The notes: generated by a model not told the origin, from the sequence alone. A DNA stretch of 64,000 bases from Burkholderiales bacterium (GCA_030683105.1 JAUXMZ010000026.1:1-64000); one strand, 5' to 3'; counted from the stretch's first letter, positions 46,867 through 56,502 are shown. A program made the numbers and translations.

Positions 46867-47751
46867 ATGAGAGCGTTTGAATACGTTGTTGCCCGGGACT
46901 CCGCTCAGGCCATGGCACTGCTCGCAGAGCACGGCTCGTCGGTCAAAATACTCGCTGGCGGCACTGATCTGCTGGTTGAACTCAAATCAGCGTCTCACGG
47001 ACCACAGGTGATCGTGGATATTTCCCGTGCAGAGGACATGAAGAAAATTTCGCTCACCGGCGAGGGGCTCAGTATTGGCGCCCTCGCCACGCACAGCGAA
47101 ATCATGGACTCGCAGCTGATTCGCGATATGTTTCCGGCCCTGGTTGACGCTGCTCATACCATAGGCGCGGTGCAGACGCGCAACCTCGGAACGCTGGGAG
47201 GCAACCTCGTGACCTGCGTGCCGTCCATGGACAGCGGCCCGACATTGATTGCACTCGAAGCGCTGGTCACCATCGCCGGAGCAGAGGGGCGCCGTCAAAT
47301 GCCGCTCACTGATTTTTTTGTCGGCCCCAGAAAAACCATACTCAAACCCACCGAACTGCTGGTGGACATCATCATTCCCAAGAAGAATCTCGGGAAACCG
47401 GTGCACTTTTTAAAATCCGGTCTGCGCAAGGGGCAGGCGCTGGCGCTGGTCAATGTCGCCGCAAGCCTGTGGGTGGACAAAAACACATTCCTCGAACCCA
47501 GAATCGCGCTCGGTGCTGTCGCACCCGTAGTGATGCGCGCAACTCAGGCCGAAGCTTATCTGGCGGGGCGCGCCGTCACGCCTGAGGCGATGATGGAGGC
47601 CGGGCGTATCGCAGCCGGCGAGGCCAGACCGATCACCGATTTTCGCGCTTCCGCTGAGTACCGGCGCGATCTGATTGCTGTCCTGACCAAACGCGCCCTG
47701 GAAAACGCGGTATTGCTTGCCCAGGCCAAACTGAAGGGAGTTAAAAAATGA
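46867..47751 (+). CDS. Molybdenum hydroxylase FAD-binding subunit (CoxM/XdhB type)
   Basis: A 294-residue flavoprotein subunit that carries electrons from the iron-sulfur subunit to an acceptor. The FAD motifs LAGGTDLLVELK (near residue 30) and TIGAVQTRNLGTLGGNLV (near 96) are present, followed by the C-terminal CO-dehydrogenase flavoprotein domain. It is the first gene of the cluster and overlaps the next by ATGA. The substrate of the complex is unknown. Confidence 0.92.
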   Translation: MRAFEYVVARDSAQAMALLAEHGSSVKILAGGTDLLVELKSASHGPQVIVDISRAEDMKKISLTGEGLSIGALATHSEIMDSQLIRDMFPALVDAAHTIGAVQTRNLGTLGGNLVTCVPSMDSGPTLIALEALVTIAGAEGRRQMPLTDFFVGPRKTILKPTELLVDIIIPKKNLGKPVHFLKSGLRKGQALALVNVAASLWVDKNTFLEPRIALGAVAPVVMRATQAEAYLAGRAVTPEAMMEAGRIAAGEARPITDFRASAEYRRDLIAVLTKRALENAVLLAQAKLKGVKK

Positions 47752-48236
47752 CGCAAGTAACCATGATCGTCAACGGCGATTCCCGGACCGCATCCGTGCC
47801 TCCGGAAACCACGCTGCTCATGCTGTTGCGCGAGCATTTCAATCTCACCGGCGCCAAGCTGGGCTGTGACGTCGGGGATTGTGGTGCGTGCACCGTCATC
47901 GTCGACGGCAAGCCGGTCAATGCGTGCCTGATGCTGGCAGTGCAGGCGGAAGGGCGCAGTGTGCTGACCATAGAAGGGCTTGCAACCCAGAACGAGCTGC
48001 ATCCGATTCAAAAAGCGTTTGAAGACCAGGCTTCATTGCAGTGCGGCTTCTGCGGCCCCGGTGTGATTTTGTCGGCGAAAGCCCTGCTCGATAATATCCC
48101 CGATCCCAGCAAGCAGGAAATCCGCGACGCACTCTCGGGGAACCTTTGCCGCTGCACCGGTTATACCAAAATGATAGAAGCGATCCAGGAATCAGCCCGG
48201 GTCCTTCGTGGCGGATCTGCGGATCAGGCTGTGTAG
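47748..48236 (+). CDS. Molybdenum hydroxylase 2Fe-2S subunit (CoxS/XdhC type)
   Basis: A 162-residue electron-transfer subunit with two 2Fe-2S clusters. The N-terminal plant-ferredoxin-type cluster uses the cysteines in CDVGDCGAC and a later NAC; the C-terminal cluster uses QCGFCGPG and LCRCTGY. Order, spacing and ATGA overlap with the flavin subunit show one complex. The zinc-dependent dehydrogenase starts 14 bp further on. Confidence 0.94.
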   Translation: MTQVTMIVNGDSRTASVPPETTLLMLLREHFNLTGAKLGCDVGDCGACTVIVDGKPVNACLMLAVQAEGRSVLTIEGLATQNELHPIQKAFEDQASLQCGFCGPGVILSAKALLDNIPDPSKQEIRDALSGNLCRCTGYTKMIEAIQESARVLRGGSADQAV

Positions 48237-48250
48237 AACGGGAGATGGTC

Positions 48251-49390
48251 ATGGCCGGCAGGGCAAAGGTCGCAGCAGCGATCGACAACATGCCCGTTCC
48301 AGAGAAGATGAAAGCATGGGTGCTGGGCGACCCAGGCGAATTAACCCTGGTCGAAAAGCCGGTACCGCATCCCGGCGCGGCCGAGGTGCTGGTGCGCATC
48401 GGGGCAACCGCGGTGTGCGGAACCGACCTCGAAGTCATCAGCCATGGCGAACCGGCGCTGATACAGGGCGGGATGCCATTCAACAAGAATTTCACGCCCG
48501 GTCATGAATACATGGGCACTGTGGTCAGGCTGGGCCCAGGCGTCGATGAATTCAAAATCGGCGACCGTATCGCAGTGGAAATCCATGCCGGCTGCGGGCG
48601 TTGCGAGCGTTGCCGCGAGGGCATGTACACTTCATGCCTAAACTACGGCATGAACTACGGTGATCACGACAAGGGTCATCGCGCCAATGGCTTTACCACC
48701 GATGGCGGTTTTGCCGAGTACGCGATCAACCATGTCAACACCCTGGTGCATGTGCCTGAGAACATGACGGATGAGGAGGCCACGCTCATCGTTACTGCCG
48801 GCACTGCGACCTATGGACTGGACGTGCTTGGTGGATTGCTTGCCGGCCAATGTCTGGTGGTAACCGGGCCGGGGCCGATAGGCTTGATGAGCGTTGGTGT
48901 CGCCAAGGCGCTTGGCGCAAGCCCGGTTATTCTGACAGGCACCAGCAGCGACCTCAGGCGCCTGGAGATCGGCCGCAAGTTCGGCGCGGACGAGGTCGTG
49001 AATGTCAGTGAAGAGGATGCGGTGGCCGCGGTCAGGCGCATTACCGGCGGCAAAGGCGCGCACTACGTGATGGAGTGCTCGGGTGCACCCGACGCTGTGA
49101 ATCAGGCGGCGCGCATGGTGAGTCGCGGTGGCCGTATCTGCCTGGCGGCTTTTGCCCACGCACCGGTGACCGTGGACGTCGCCTATCTGGTGAGCAACAA
49201 CATTTACCTGTTCGGGATCCGCGGTGAGGGCCGGAGTGCGGTTCGCAGGGCGGCCTCATTGATGGCGCAGGCGCGTTTTCCGGCAGGTCTCGTTCACACG
49301 CATACGTTTACGCTGGACCAGGTGCCGACCGCAATCAGGTACGCGAAAGAGCGGATTGAGGACGCGATCAAGGTCGTGGTGAAAATGTAG
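48251..49390 (+). CDS. Zinc-dependent alcohol dehydrogenase-like oxidoreductase
   Basis: A 379-residue medium-chain dehydrogenase. The catalytic zinc ligands are in VCGTDLE and GHEYMG; the structural zinc site is CGRCERCREGMYTSC; the cofactor fold is GPGPIGLMSVGVAKALGA. It should oxidise a secondary alcohol or polyol with NAD(P). The ATG at 48251, with GGGAG at good spacing, is favoured over 48245. It sits inside the hydroxylase cluster, so it probably acts on the same substrate pathway. Confidence 0.85.
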   Translation: MAGRAKVAAAIDNMPVPEKMKAWVLGDPGELTLVEKPVPHPGAAEVLVRIGATAVCGTDLEVISHGEPALIQGGMPFNKNFTPGHEYMGTVVRLGPGVDEFKIGDRIAVEIHAGCGRCERCREGMYTSCLNYGMNYGDHDKGHRANGFTTDGGFAEYAINHVNTLVHVPENMTDEEATLIVTAGTATYGLDVLGGLLAGQCLVVTGPGPIGLMSVGVAKALGASPVILTGTSSDLRRLEIGRKFGADEVVNVSEEDAVAAVRRITGGKGAHYVMECSGAPDAVNQAARMVSRGGRICLAAFAHAPVTVDVAYLVSNNIYLFGIRGEGRSAVRRAASLMAQARFPAGLVHTHTFTLDQVPTAIRYAKERIEDAIKVVVKM

Positions 49391-49438
49391 GCAGGTGCAG
49401 TGCGCCTGGGTAACTGGAAACAACGGAGGGAAGTGGTC

Positions 49439-50311
49439 GTGGCAACAGCCAAAAAGAAATACAGGTTTCTGTTTATACAGCCTTTTCAGTTGCCTAACGA
49501 CAGTAAATATGCCGACAAATATCACTCTGCCGTGCTGTCCAATGAACAGCGCATGCGGATGGATTACCTCAACATCCGGCCCTTGCTGGAAGACGTGGAG
49601 TGGGACTTCCACGGCGGCCCGATTGCCCCTTACGGCGACTGGGCGGTCGAAACGCGCGAGGAGTTTTGTCAGGTGGCCGCAGCGCGCTTGCCTATCGTGC
49701 GCGAGGCCTGCGAGAGCGGCAAGTACAACGCCATCGTGCTGCTCGGCGGAGGGGAGCCTGGTTTTACGGAATCGCGGGAGATCACCCGAAAATATGGCAT
49801 ACCGGTGACCTCCTGTGCTTTTTCCCAGATGCACATTGCCTCGATGCTGGGCAACAAGTTCAGCGTCATCGATTTTACCGAGGCGCACAACATGTTTTAC
49901 TATGACCTGGTGGTGCGCCATCGCTTTACCGAGCGCTGCGCTTCAATCAGGAATATCAATTACTATCACGCAAGACCGGGGAGCGAGGAACACGGCAATA
50001 TCGCCGAAGAGCGGGAAAAAGCCCTCAGGGGCGAGCGGTCCGAGGCCGTGGAGCGTGCGGTGGCCGAGGCGATCGATGCGATCCAGGAGGATGGCGCGGA
50101 AGTCATCACCTTCGGCTGCTCCGATGCATTCTGGCTGCAGTCGTTTGTGCAAAAACGGCTGAATGAAATGGGCTGGGAGATCCCGGTACTCGAGGGTTAC
50201 AGTTCTGCCATAGCGTTGGCCAGGCTGTTTGTCGATCTGGGGGTCAATGCCAGCGGCCTGGCTTTTCCCAGCGACCGCCCGAAGCAATGGCGCAGGAAAA
50301 AAGTATTTTAG
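49439..50311 (+). CDS. Asp/Glu/hydantoin racemase-family protein
   Basis: A 290-residue protein that looks like the Asp/Glu racemase superfamily. Two cysteines, C126 in TSCAFS and C227 in FGCSDAFW, are placed like the acid-base pair of these enzymes, and GCSDAF recalls the second active-site motif. The fold pattern (VLLGGGEPG, VITFGC, LEGYSSAIALARL) fits two tandem domains. It could be a racemase, decarboxylase or isomerase. The GTG at 49439 follows GGAGGG at 8 nt; the upstream frame to 49400 is rejected. Confidence 0.7.
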   Translation: MATAKKKYRFLFIQPFQLPNDSKYADKYHSAVLSNEQRMRMDYLNIRPLLEDVEWDFHGGPIAPYGDWAVETREEFCQVAAARLPIVREACESGKYNAIVLLGGGEPGFTESREITRKYGIPVTSCAFSQMHIASMLGNKFSVIDFTEAHNMFYYDLVVRHRFTERCASIRNINYYHARPGSEEHGNIAEEREKALRGERSEAVERAVAEAIDAIQEDGAEVITFGCSDAFWLQSFVQKRLNEMGWEIPVLEGYSSAIALARLFVDLGVNASGLAFPSDRPKQWRRKKVF

Positions 50312-50372
50312 TTTAGCCCCTTTAGCATCAGACGGTTAAAGATAGATGTATCGAAGTGGAGAAAATTGAAAA

Positions 50373-51770
50373 ATGACCACCAAAGTGAAAACGGCCAAAA
50401 AACAAAAAAGTCCTGCGATGGATCTGCCCCGCGGGATGGAGGTGAACTTGCGGTTGCCTACGGTGATGCCGCCAGTCCCGTATCCGATCGAAACCCTGGT
50501 GCCCAAGGTGCGTCAGCAGACGCCCGCCGTCGGTCAGCGGGCAACGCGACCTGATGGGCGCCTGCACGGACTCGGGCAGACCAAGTATATCGACGATATG
50601 TCATTTCCCGGCATGCTCCACGCCAAAATCAAACGCGCTGGCATCGCATCGGCGCGCATCAAGAGCATCGATACCAGCGCAGCCGAGGCCATGCCGGGCG
50701 TGATGGCGGTGCTGATCGGCCGCGAGATTCCAGTCAACTCCTTCGGTCCTTCGTTCCAGGACCAGCCGCTACTGGCTGACGAACTAGTATTTCACGCCGG
50801 TGACGGCGTGGCGGCGGTGGCGGCGGTGACCGAGCAGATCGCGATAGAGGCGCTCGAAAAAATCAAAGTTGAATACGAGCCGCTGCCGGCGATATTCGAT
50901 CCCGTGGAAGCGATGAAAGAGGGCGCGCACAAGGTACATGCGCCCAACGGCAATGTGTACGCGACCAAGGTCGTCAAGAAAGGCGACGTTGAAGCCGGGT
51001 TTGCCGCATCCCACCGGATTTTCGAGGGCACCTTCCGCACACAGATGGTCGAACATGTGCCGATAGAGCCGCATGCCGCAATCGCGACCTGGGATCCCAA
51101 TGGCCGCGTTACCATTTATACGAGCCTGGGGCGGATCACGCTGGGGCGCGCAGACGTCGCGCGCACGCTCAAGTTGCCGATCAACCGCATCCGTCTTATC
51201 GGTACCATCGTTGGCGGAAATTTCGGCGGCAAGAACGAGATCACGCAGGAACCGATACTCGCGCTGCTGTCGAGAAAGACCGGCCGGTCTGTGAAGGGCG
51301 TCTACTCGCGCGAAGAGGAATTTATCTCATCTACGACACGGCATCCGATCATCATGGATTACAAAACCGGCGTGGACAAGGACGGCAGGATACTTGCGCG
51401 CAAAGTGCGCCTGGTGCTCGACGGCGGCGCTTACTGTTCATGGAGCGAGACGACGCTGGGCAAGGCGGCCATTCTGTCGGCCGGCCCGTACAATATTGAA
51501 AATCTGCATGTCGAGGCCTACGTGGTCTATACCAACAAGACCATGACCGGTGCCATGCGCGGGTTCGGGGCGCCGCAGGTGTGCTTCGCCTACGAGTCAC
51601 ACATGGACGACATCGCTGAAGGGCTTAATATCGATCCGCTGGAAATACGCCTGCTCAACGCTTTCGGAGAAGGCTCAGCCAGCCCGACCGGCCAGGTACT
51701 GCACAGCGTGGTGGTCAGGGACACGCTGCTCAAGGCGGCGGAACGATTCGGCTGGAAGGAGTCACGCTAA
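50373..51770 (+). CDS. Molybdenum hydroxylase molybdopterin subunit, N-terminal half
   Basis: A 465-residue protein matching the first half of xanthine-dehydrogenase-type large subunits: the a/b hammerhead domain (GLGQTKYIDDMSFPGMLHAKI) and the first molybdopterin domain (VGGNFGGKNE, TGAMRGFGAPQ). The AMRGFGAPQ form is of xanthine dehydrogenase rather than CO dehydrogenase type. It ends at TAA 51768-51770, where one-gene homologues continue into the second molybdopterin domain. The next gene starts on the same A (TAATG) and supplies that half. An extended N-terminus of about 60 residues is Lys/Pro-rich and may be flexible. Confidence 0.9.
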   Translation: MTTKVKTAKKQKSPAMDLPRGMEVNLRLPTVMPPVPYPIETLVPKVRQQTPAVGQRATRPDGRLHGLGQTKYIDDMSFPGMLHAKIKRAGIASARIKSIDTSAAEAMPGVMAVLIGREIPVNSFGPSFQDQPLLADELVFHAGDGVAAVAAVTEQIAIEALEKIKVEYEPLPAIFDPVEAMKEGAHKVHAPNGNVYATKVVKKGDVEAGFAASHRIFEGTFRTQMVEHVPIEPHAAIATWDPNGRVTIYTSLGRITLGRADVARTLKLPINRIRLIGTIVGGNFGGKNEITQEPILALLSRKTGRSVKGVYSREEEFISSTTRHPIIMDYKTGVDKDGRILARKVRLVLDGGAYCSWSETTLGKAAILSAGPYNIENLHVEAYVVYTNKTMTGAMRGFGAPQVCFAYESHMDDIAEGLNIDPLEIRLLNAFGEGSASPTGQVLHSVVVRDTLLKAAERFGWKESR

Positions 51771-52792
51771 TGAAACGACGCGGACGCGGTATCGCCTGCA
51801 TGTGGTATCCGATCGGCTTTACGGTCGCTGCCAATGCCAGCGCGGCGGTAGTGAAGGTCAACGAGGATGGCACTGCCACCCTGCTCACGGGCACAGTGGA
51901 AACGGGGCAGGGCGCACTGACCGTGTTGGGTCAGATCGCGGCTGAGGAACTCGGCGTGGCGACCGACGATGTGCATGTAGTCTCGGGCGACACCGACACC
52001 ACACCGATGGACACCGGCGCCATCGCCAGTCGCACCACTTACGTCACTGGGAATGCGGTCAGGCTTGCAGCCGAGAAAGCCAAAGCTATCCTGTTCGAAG
52101 TTGCCGCACCCCTGCTCGGCGTCAGGGCCGATCAGCTCGAAGCCCGCGACCGCAAGATCCAGGTCAAGGCTTTCCCGCAGCGCTTCCTGCCCATAGGCGA
52201 GGTCGCCAATCATGCCCAGTTAATCAAAGGGCAGCCGGCGATCGGCAGCGCGTCATGGAATCCTCCGACTGTGGCGATGGATCCCGAGACTGGCCAGGGC
52301 AAGCCGTTCAATACCTATGTCTACGCGACCCAGATCGCCGAGGTGGATGTCGACGACGAAACCGGGGAGGTGGAGGTGCTGCGCATCGTCGCGGCGCATG
52401 ATTGCGGCACCGCCATCAACCCGATGCTGGTGGAAGGCCAGGTCGAGGGTGGCATTTCGATGGGTATAGGTTTTGCGCTGCAGGAGGAAATCCTGTTCGA
52501 CAAGACCACCGGCCGGCAGCTCAATCCCAATCTCACCAACTACATCATGCCGACCAGCCTCGACATGCCGGATATCGAGGTCGATATCGTGGACAGCTAC
52601 GATCCGACCGGACCTTTCGGCGCCAAAGGTGTCGGTGAGCCGACATCAGTGCCGACCGCGGCGGCGATTCTGAATGCCATACACAACGCGGTCGGCGTGC
52701 GCATCATGTCGCTGCCCGCCACCGCCGAGAAGGTGCTTGCCGCCATCAAGGAGAAAAAGGGACGGCAGCCAAAACAAATTTCCGCCGCGTAG
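51770..52792 (+). CDS. Molybdenum hydroxylase molybdopterin subunit, C-terminal half
   Basis: A 340-residue protein matching the second molybdopterin domain: TGTVETGQGALT (41-52), AAHDCGTAINPMLVEGQVEGGISMGIG, and GAKGVGEPTSVPTAAAI, whose E290 should be the catalytic base. It begins RRGRGIACMWY, the linker that follows the first half in one-piece enzymes. AAGGAG stands 8 nt before its ATG, so it has its own ribosome-binding site and looks like a true separate gene. With 50373-51770 it would form a split large subunit, as described for the nicotinate dehydrogenase of Eubacterium barkeri. Confidence 0.9.
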   Translation: MKRRGRGIACMWYPIGFTVAANASAAVVKVNEDGTATLLTGTVETGQGALTVLGQIAAEELGVATDDVHVVSGDTDTTPMDTGAIASRTTYVTGNAVRLAAEKAKAILFEVAAPLLGVRADQLEARDRKIQVKAFPQRFLPIGEVANHAQLIKGQPAIGSASWNPPTVAMDPETGQGKPFNTYVYATQIAEVDVDDETGEVEVLRIVAAHDCGTAINPMLVEGQVEGGISMGIGFALQEEILFDKTTGRQLNPNLTNYIMPTSLDMPDIEVDIVDSYDPTGPFGAKGVGEPTSVPTAAAILNAIHNAVGVRIMSLPATAEKVLAAIKEKKGRQPKQISAA

Positions 52793-52820
52793 TGGCCGAC
52801 GCGGTGAAAAAAGGTTGTTA

Positions 52821-53810
52821 TCAAAGCAACTTGGCCTGCCGTGCCGCAAATAAAACGGCGCCCAGTAGCGCGGTGTCGGGATTGAGTATCACCCGCACCG
52901 GTATGCCCTGCAGCAGCGGTGTCATTCTTCCGCGGTCGAAAAACGCGGCCTTAAATTCCGGGCCTTTCAGCCGCTGAATTATCCGGGGGGCGATCCCACC
53001 GCCGATGTAGATGCCGCCGGTCGCCATGATTTTCAGAGCCAGATTGCCGGCTTCCGCGCCGCACAGCGATACCAGCATGTCCAATGCCTGCAGGCACAGT
53101 TCGCAACGTCCCTCGAGGGCCGCCTGTGAAATCACGGCAGGCGGATCCTGGTTGCGCATGGCAGCGGCCACTTCGGGCAGTTCCGCGCCCCGCCCCGTAT
53201 CGCGCAGAAAGCGATAGATGTTATATAGTCCCGGCCCGGAGACGACCCGCTCGTAGCTGACATGAGCGTATTGGGCCAGCAGGTAACGCAGCAGTTCAAC
53301 TTCAACGTCATTGCGCGGCGCAAAATCCGCGTGCCCGCCTTCGCATGCAAACGGGTGGTGACGGCTGCCGTCCCAGTACAGTCCTGCTTCGCCCAGTCCG
53401 GTGCCCGGCGCCATCACGGCTGCATTACCGGTTGCATCCGGCAAACCGGGATTAAGCACATAAAAATCACCGGCGACCAGCGCTTCGATGCCATGGGCGT
53501 GCGCTTCCAGGTCGTTGATCAGCGCCACCTGCTGCAAGTGAAGCGCACGGGCAAGATTCGCGGCGTCTACGTGCCATGGCAAATTAGTGGTTTTGGCCTG
53601 TCCCTTGATGACCGGGCCCGGGATGCCAAAACCGGCGCAATCGATGTCATGGCCGCATTCCTGCGCGAAGCGAGTGACGATTTCAGTCAGGCCGGCATGC
53701 TGTGCGCTGGAAAAGGTTTTCTTCAGGATCAGCTGCGGCCGCTTCTCCACTAGGCGAAAAAGAGCAAGCCGCGTCGTGGTGCCGCCAATGTCGCCTGCGA
53801 GTATCATCAT
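52821..53810 (-). CDS. glk: Glucokinase
   Basis: A 329-residue ATP-dependent glucose kinase of the bacterial Glk family. AGDIGGTTTRLALF is the N-terminal phosphate loop, NLPWHVDAANLARAL and INDLEAHAHGI include the catalytic region, and GTGLGEAGL and EGGHADFAPRN are glucose-binding motifs. It is divergent from glgP by about 75 bp and would feed glucose freed from glycogen into metabolism. It ends convergently with the hydroxylase cluster, 28 bp away. Confidence 0.94.
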   Translation of the reverse strand: MMILAGDIGGTTTRLALFRLVEKRPQLILKKTFSSAQHAGLTEIVTRFAQECGHDIDCAGFGIPGPVIKGQAKTTNLPWHVDAANLARALHLQQVALINDLEAHAHGIEALVAGDFYVLNPGLPDATGNAAVMAPGTGLGEAGLYWDGSRHHPFACEGGHADFAPRNDVEVELLRYLLAQYAHVSYERVVSGPGLYNIYRFLRDTGRGAELPEVAAAMRNQDPPAVISQAALEGRCELCLQALDMLVSLCGAEAGNLALKIMATGGIYIGGGIAPRIIQRLKGPEFKAAFFDRGRMTPLLQGIPVRVILNPDTALLGAVLFAARQAKLL

Positions 53811-53885
53811 CTAATCGTGTCACGGCGCCAAAAATAATGCAAAATATTACTTTTCCCAGCCCGCTTAACCAATTCTGGAGTCCGG

Positions 53886-56441
53886 ATGCCCGGTACCGTT
53901 TATCAGCTTGAAATCAATCCGCAACTGCCGCAGAAACTGGAGCGGCTCGAGGAGTTGGCCAATAATCTGTTTTACAGCTGGGACCGGCCGACACGCACGC
54001 TGTTTTCGCGCCTGCACCCTGCATTGTGGCATTCCATAGGCCACAGTCCGAAAGCCTTCCTCAAGCGCGTGGACCAGAAGCGGCTGGCGGATGCGGCCGA
54101 GGATCCGCTGTTTTTCAGCAATTACCACCGGGTGATGTCAGCCTTCGATTCATACTGCAACGAAACACGACGCACCGGACCCGACGAGGATCTGCAGGAT
54201 GACGATCTAATCGCTTACTTCTGCGCCGAGTTTGGTTTTCATGAAAGCATGCCCATTTATTCGGGCGGGCTGGGCATACTTGCCGGGGACCACTGCAAGG
54301 CGGCAAGCGACCTGGCGCTGCCGTTTGTCGGTGTCGGACTGCTCTACCGTCAAGGCTATTTTTCCCAGACCATAGACGGCGAAGGCCGCCAGCACGCGCA
54401 TTATGCCGATTCGGATTTCGATGACCTGCCGATCACGGTCGTGACCCGGGACGACGGCTCCGAGCTTCATGTCACAGTCGATCTGCCCCAACGCAAGGTC
54501 GTGGCGAAGGTGTGGCAGGCCAAGGTTGGCCGGGTGCGGCTGGTGCTGCTCGATACCGATATCGACGAAAATACCGCCGCCGACCGCCATATCGTGCACC
54601 GACTCTATGGTGGTGATCGCGCCACGCGCATTGAACAGGAGCTGCTGCTGGGCGTCGGTGGCATGCGCGCGCTCACCGAGATGGGCCTGAAGCCCAGCGT
54701 ATGGCATATCAACGAGGGCCACGCCGCATTTCTGGTGCTCGAACGCGTGCGCCAGCTGGTGCTGCAGGGCCATGATTTTCCCGCGGCGCTGGAGGCGGTC
54801 GCGGCCAATACGGTATTTACCACGCACACCGCGGTGCCGGCGGGGCACGACCAGTTTGCCGAGGATATGGTCCGCCGCTATTTCGAGGCATGGTTAGGCG
54901 ATTCTAAAATGAACCGTGATGAGCTGATCGCGCTGGGCCGGGATCCTTCCAGCGCCATGTTCAACATGACTGCGCTCGCGGTGCGCGGTTCACGGTTCCA
55001 GAATGGGGTAAGCCGCATCCATGGCGACTTGTCGTCGCAGATTTGCGGCCCGCTGTGGCCCCAGCTCGACAAGGCCGACAGTCCGCTGACTTATGTCACC
55101 AACGGCGTCCATGTGCCGACATTTCTTTCGGATGAATGGCACGAAGTGTTCGAGCGCCACCTCGGCCCGGGCTGGATAGGGCGCCTGGGGCAGGAGGAGT
55201 GCAAGCAGCAGATACACGCCATTCCCGACCATCTGTTCTGGAGCGTGCACCAATCCCTCAAAGCGCAGATGTTGCATCTGGTCCACTACCGCATCAAGCA
55301 GCAGCACCTGCGCAACCACGGCTCGGAGGCGCATCTGGACCGCATGCTCAAGCATGCTAATCCGGAGAAGCCAAACGTCCTGACCATAGGGTTTGCCCGC
55401 CGTTTCGCCACCTACAAGCGTGCCAATCTGATATTCGAGAACCTCGACTGGCTGCGCGAGCTGGTCTCCGATCCCCAACGGCCGGTTCTGTTCCTGTTTG
55501 CCGGCAAGGCACACCCGGCCGACCAGCCGGGACAGGAATTTCTGCGCCGCATTGCCGAAGTGGCGCGGATGCCGGAATTCGAGAGCCACATGCTGCTGGT
55601 AGAAGGCTACGACCTGCAACTTGCGCGGCGCATGGTTTCAGGCGTCGATGTCTGGCTCAACAATCCGGTCTATCCGCTCGAGGCATGCGGCACTTCGGGC
55701 ATGAAGGCGGGCATGAACGGCGTCATCAACCTGTCGGTGCTCGACGGTTGGTGGGGCGAAGGCTATGACGGCAAAAACGGTTGGGCGATCAAGCCGGCAT
55801 CCTCCATACTCGACGACGCGCGGCGCGATCATGAGGAAGCGCGCACGCTCTACGAGATATTGCAGGACAGCGTACTTCCGTTGTACTACAGCATAGGAGC
55901 GGTCGGTTATTCTCCGGGATGGATTGCGACGGCCAAAAACTCGGTGACGTCCATTCTGCCGCGCTTCAATTCGACGCACATGGTTGGGGAATACCTGACG
56001 CGGGTCTACCGGCCTGCCGCGCAACAATGGCGGCGTTACAGCGAGTTCAATTTTGCAGGCGCACGGGCCGTGGCGGGCTGGAAGGCCAAGGTCCGGGCTG
56101 CCTGGCCCAAGGTTACCGTGCGTCGAGTTGACACTACTCACCCGCGCATCCCGTTTGGCGAGAATCTGCGACTGGAGGTTGCGGTGAATCTGGGCGGGCT
56201 GGCGCCGGAGGATGTGGTGGTGGAGTTGCTGTTCGGACGTCCCGGCGACGGCTACCCGGCGCGGGATACGCAGTCCTCCCACTTTCGGAATGAGGGAACG
56301 ATTGCAGGCACGGATGAGCATATGTACATGATCGAGTTCAAGCCGGAGTTATGCGGCAAGGTTGAATACCGGATCCGGGTCTATCCCTGCCATGATTTGC
56401 TCACGCATCGATTCGAGATGGGTATGATGAAGTGGCTGTAA
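53886..56441 (+). CDS. glgP: Alpha-glucan (glycogen) phosphorylase
   Basis: An 851-residue phosphorylase that releases glucose 1-phosphate from glycogen. The PLP lysine is K607 in GTSGMKAGMNG. An N-terminal DUF3417 domain (LANNLFYSWDRPTRTLFSRL) and the sequence IYSGGLGILAGDHCKAASDL mark the alpha-glucan phosphorylase subfamily, distinct from E. coli GlgP/MalP. The length is normal. It is the first plus-strand gene of the glycogen locus. Confidence 0.94.
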   Translation: MPGTVYQLEINPQLPQKLERLEELANNLFYSWDRPTRTLFSRLHPALWHSIGHSPKAFLKRVDQKRLADAAEDPLFFSNYHRVMSAFDSYCNETRRTGPDEDLQDDDLIAYFCAEFGFHESMPIYSGGLGILAGDHCKAASDLALPFVGVGLLYRQGYFSQTIDGEGRQHAHYADSDFDDLPITVVTRDDGSELHVTVDLPQRKVVAKVWQAKVGRVRLVLLDTDIDENTAADRHIVHRLYGGDRATRIEQELLLGVGGMRALTEMGLKPSVWHINEGHAAFLVLERVRQLVLQGHDFPAALEAVAANTVFTTHTAVPAGHDQFAEDMVRRYFEAWLGDSKMNRDELIALGRDPSSAMFNMTALAVRGSRFQNGVSRIHGDLSSQICGPLWPQLDKADSPLTYVTNGVHVPTFLSDEWHEVFERHLGPGWIGRLGQEECKQQIHAIPDHLFWSVHQSLKAQMLHLVHYRIKQQHLRNHGSEAHLDRMLKHANPEKPNVLTIGFARRFATYKRANLIFENLDWLRELVSDPQRPVLFLFAGKAHPADQPGQEFLRRIAEVARMPEFESHMLLVEGYDLQLARRMVSGVDVWLNNPVYPLEACGTSGMKAGMNGVINLSVLDGWWGEGYDGKNGWAIKPASSILDDARRDHEEARTLYEILQDSVLPLYYSIGAVGYSPGWIATAKNSVTSILPRFNSTHMVGEYLTRVYRPAAQQWRRYSEFNFAGARAVAGWKAKVRAAWPKVTVRRVDTTHPRIPFGENLRLEVAVNLGGLAPEDVVVELLFGRPGDGYPARDTQSSHFRNEGTIAGTDEHMYMIEFKPELCGKVEYRIRVYPCHDLLTHRFEMGMMKWL

Positions 56442-56502
56442 CCGCGGCCCCTGTCCTGTCGTCGCGCCGGGAACCCTGGTTTTTCTTGATCGCGCCGTAG
56501 CC

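Noticed and set aside
50373..52792. Molybdopterin gene as a pseudogene broken by a frameshift
   Set aside because: The junction is a clean TAATG with a strong ribosome-binding site for the second half, and both halves keep all motifs. A sequencing error remains possible but is less likely.
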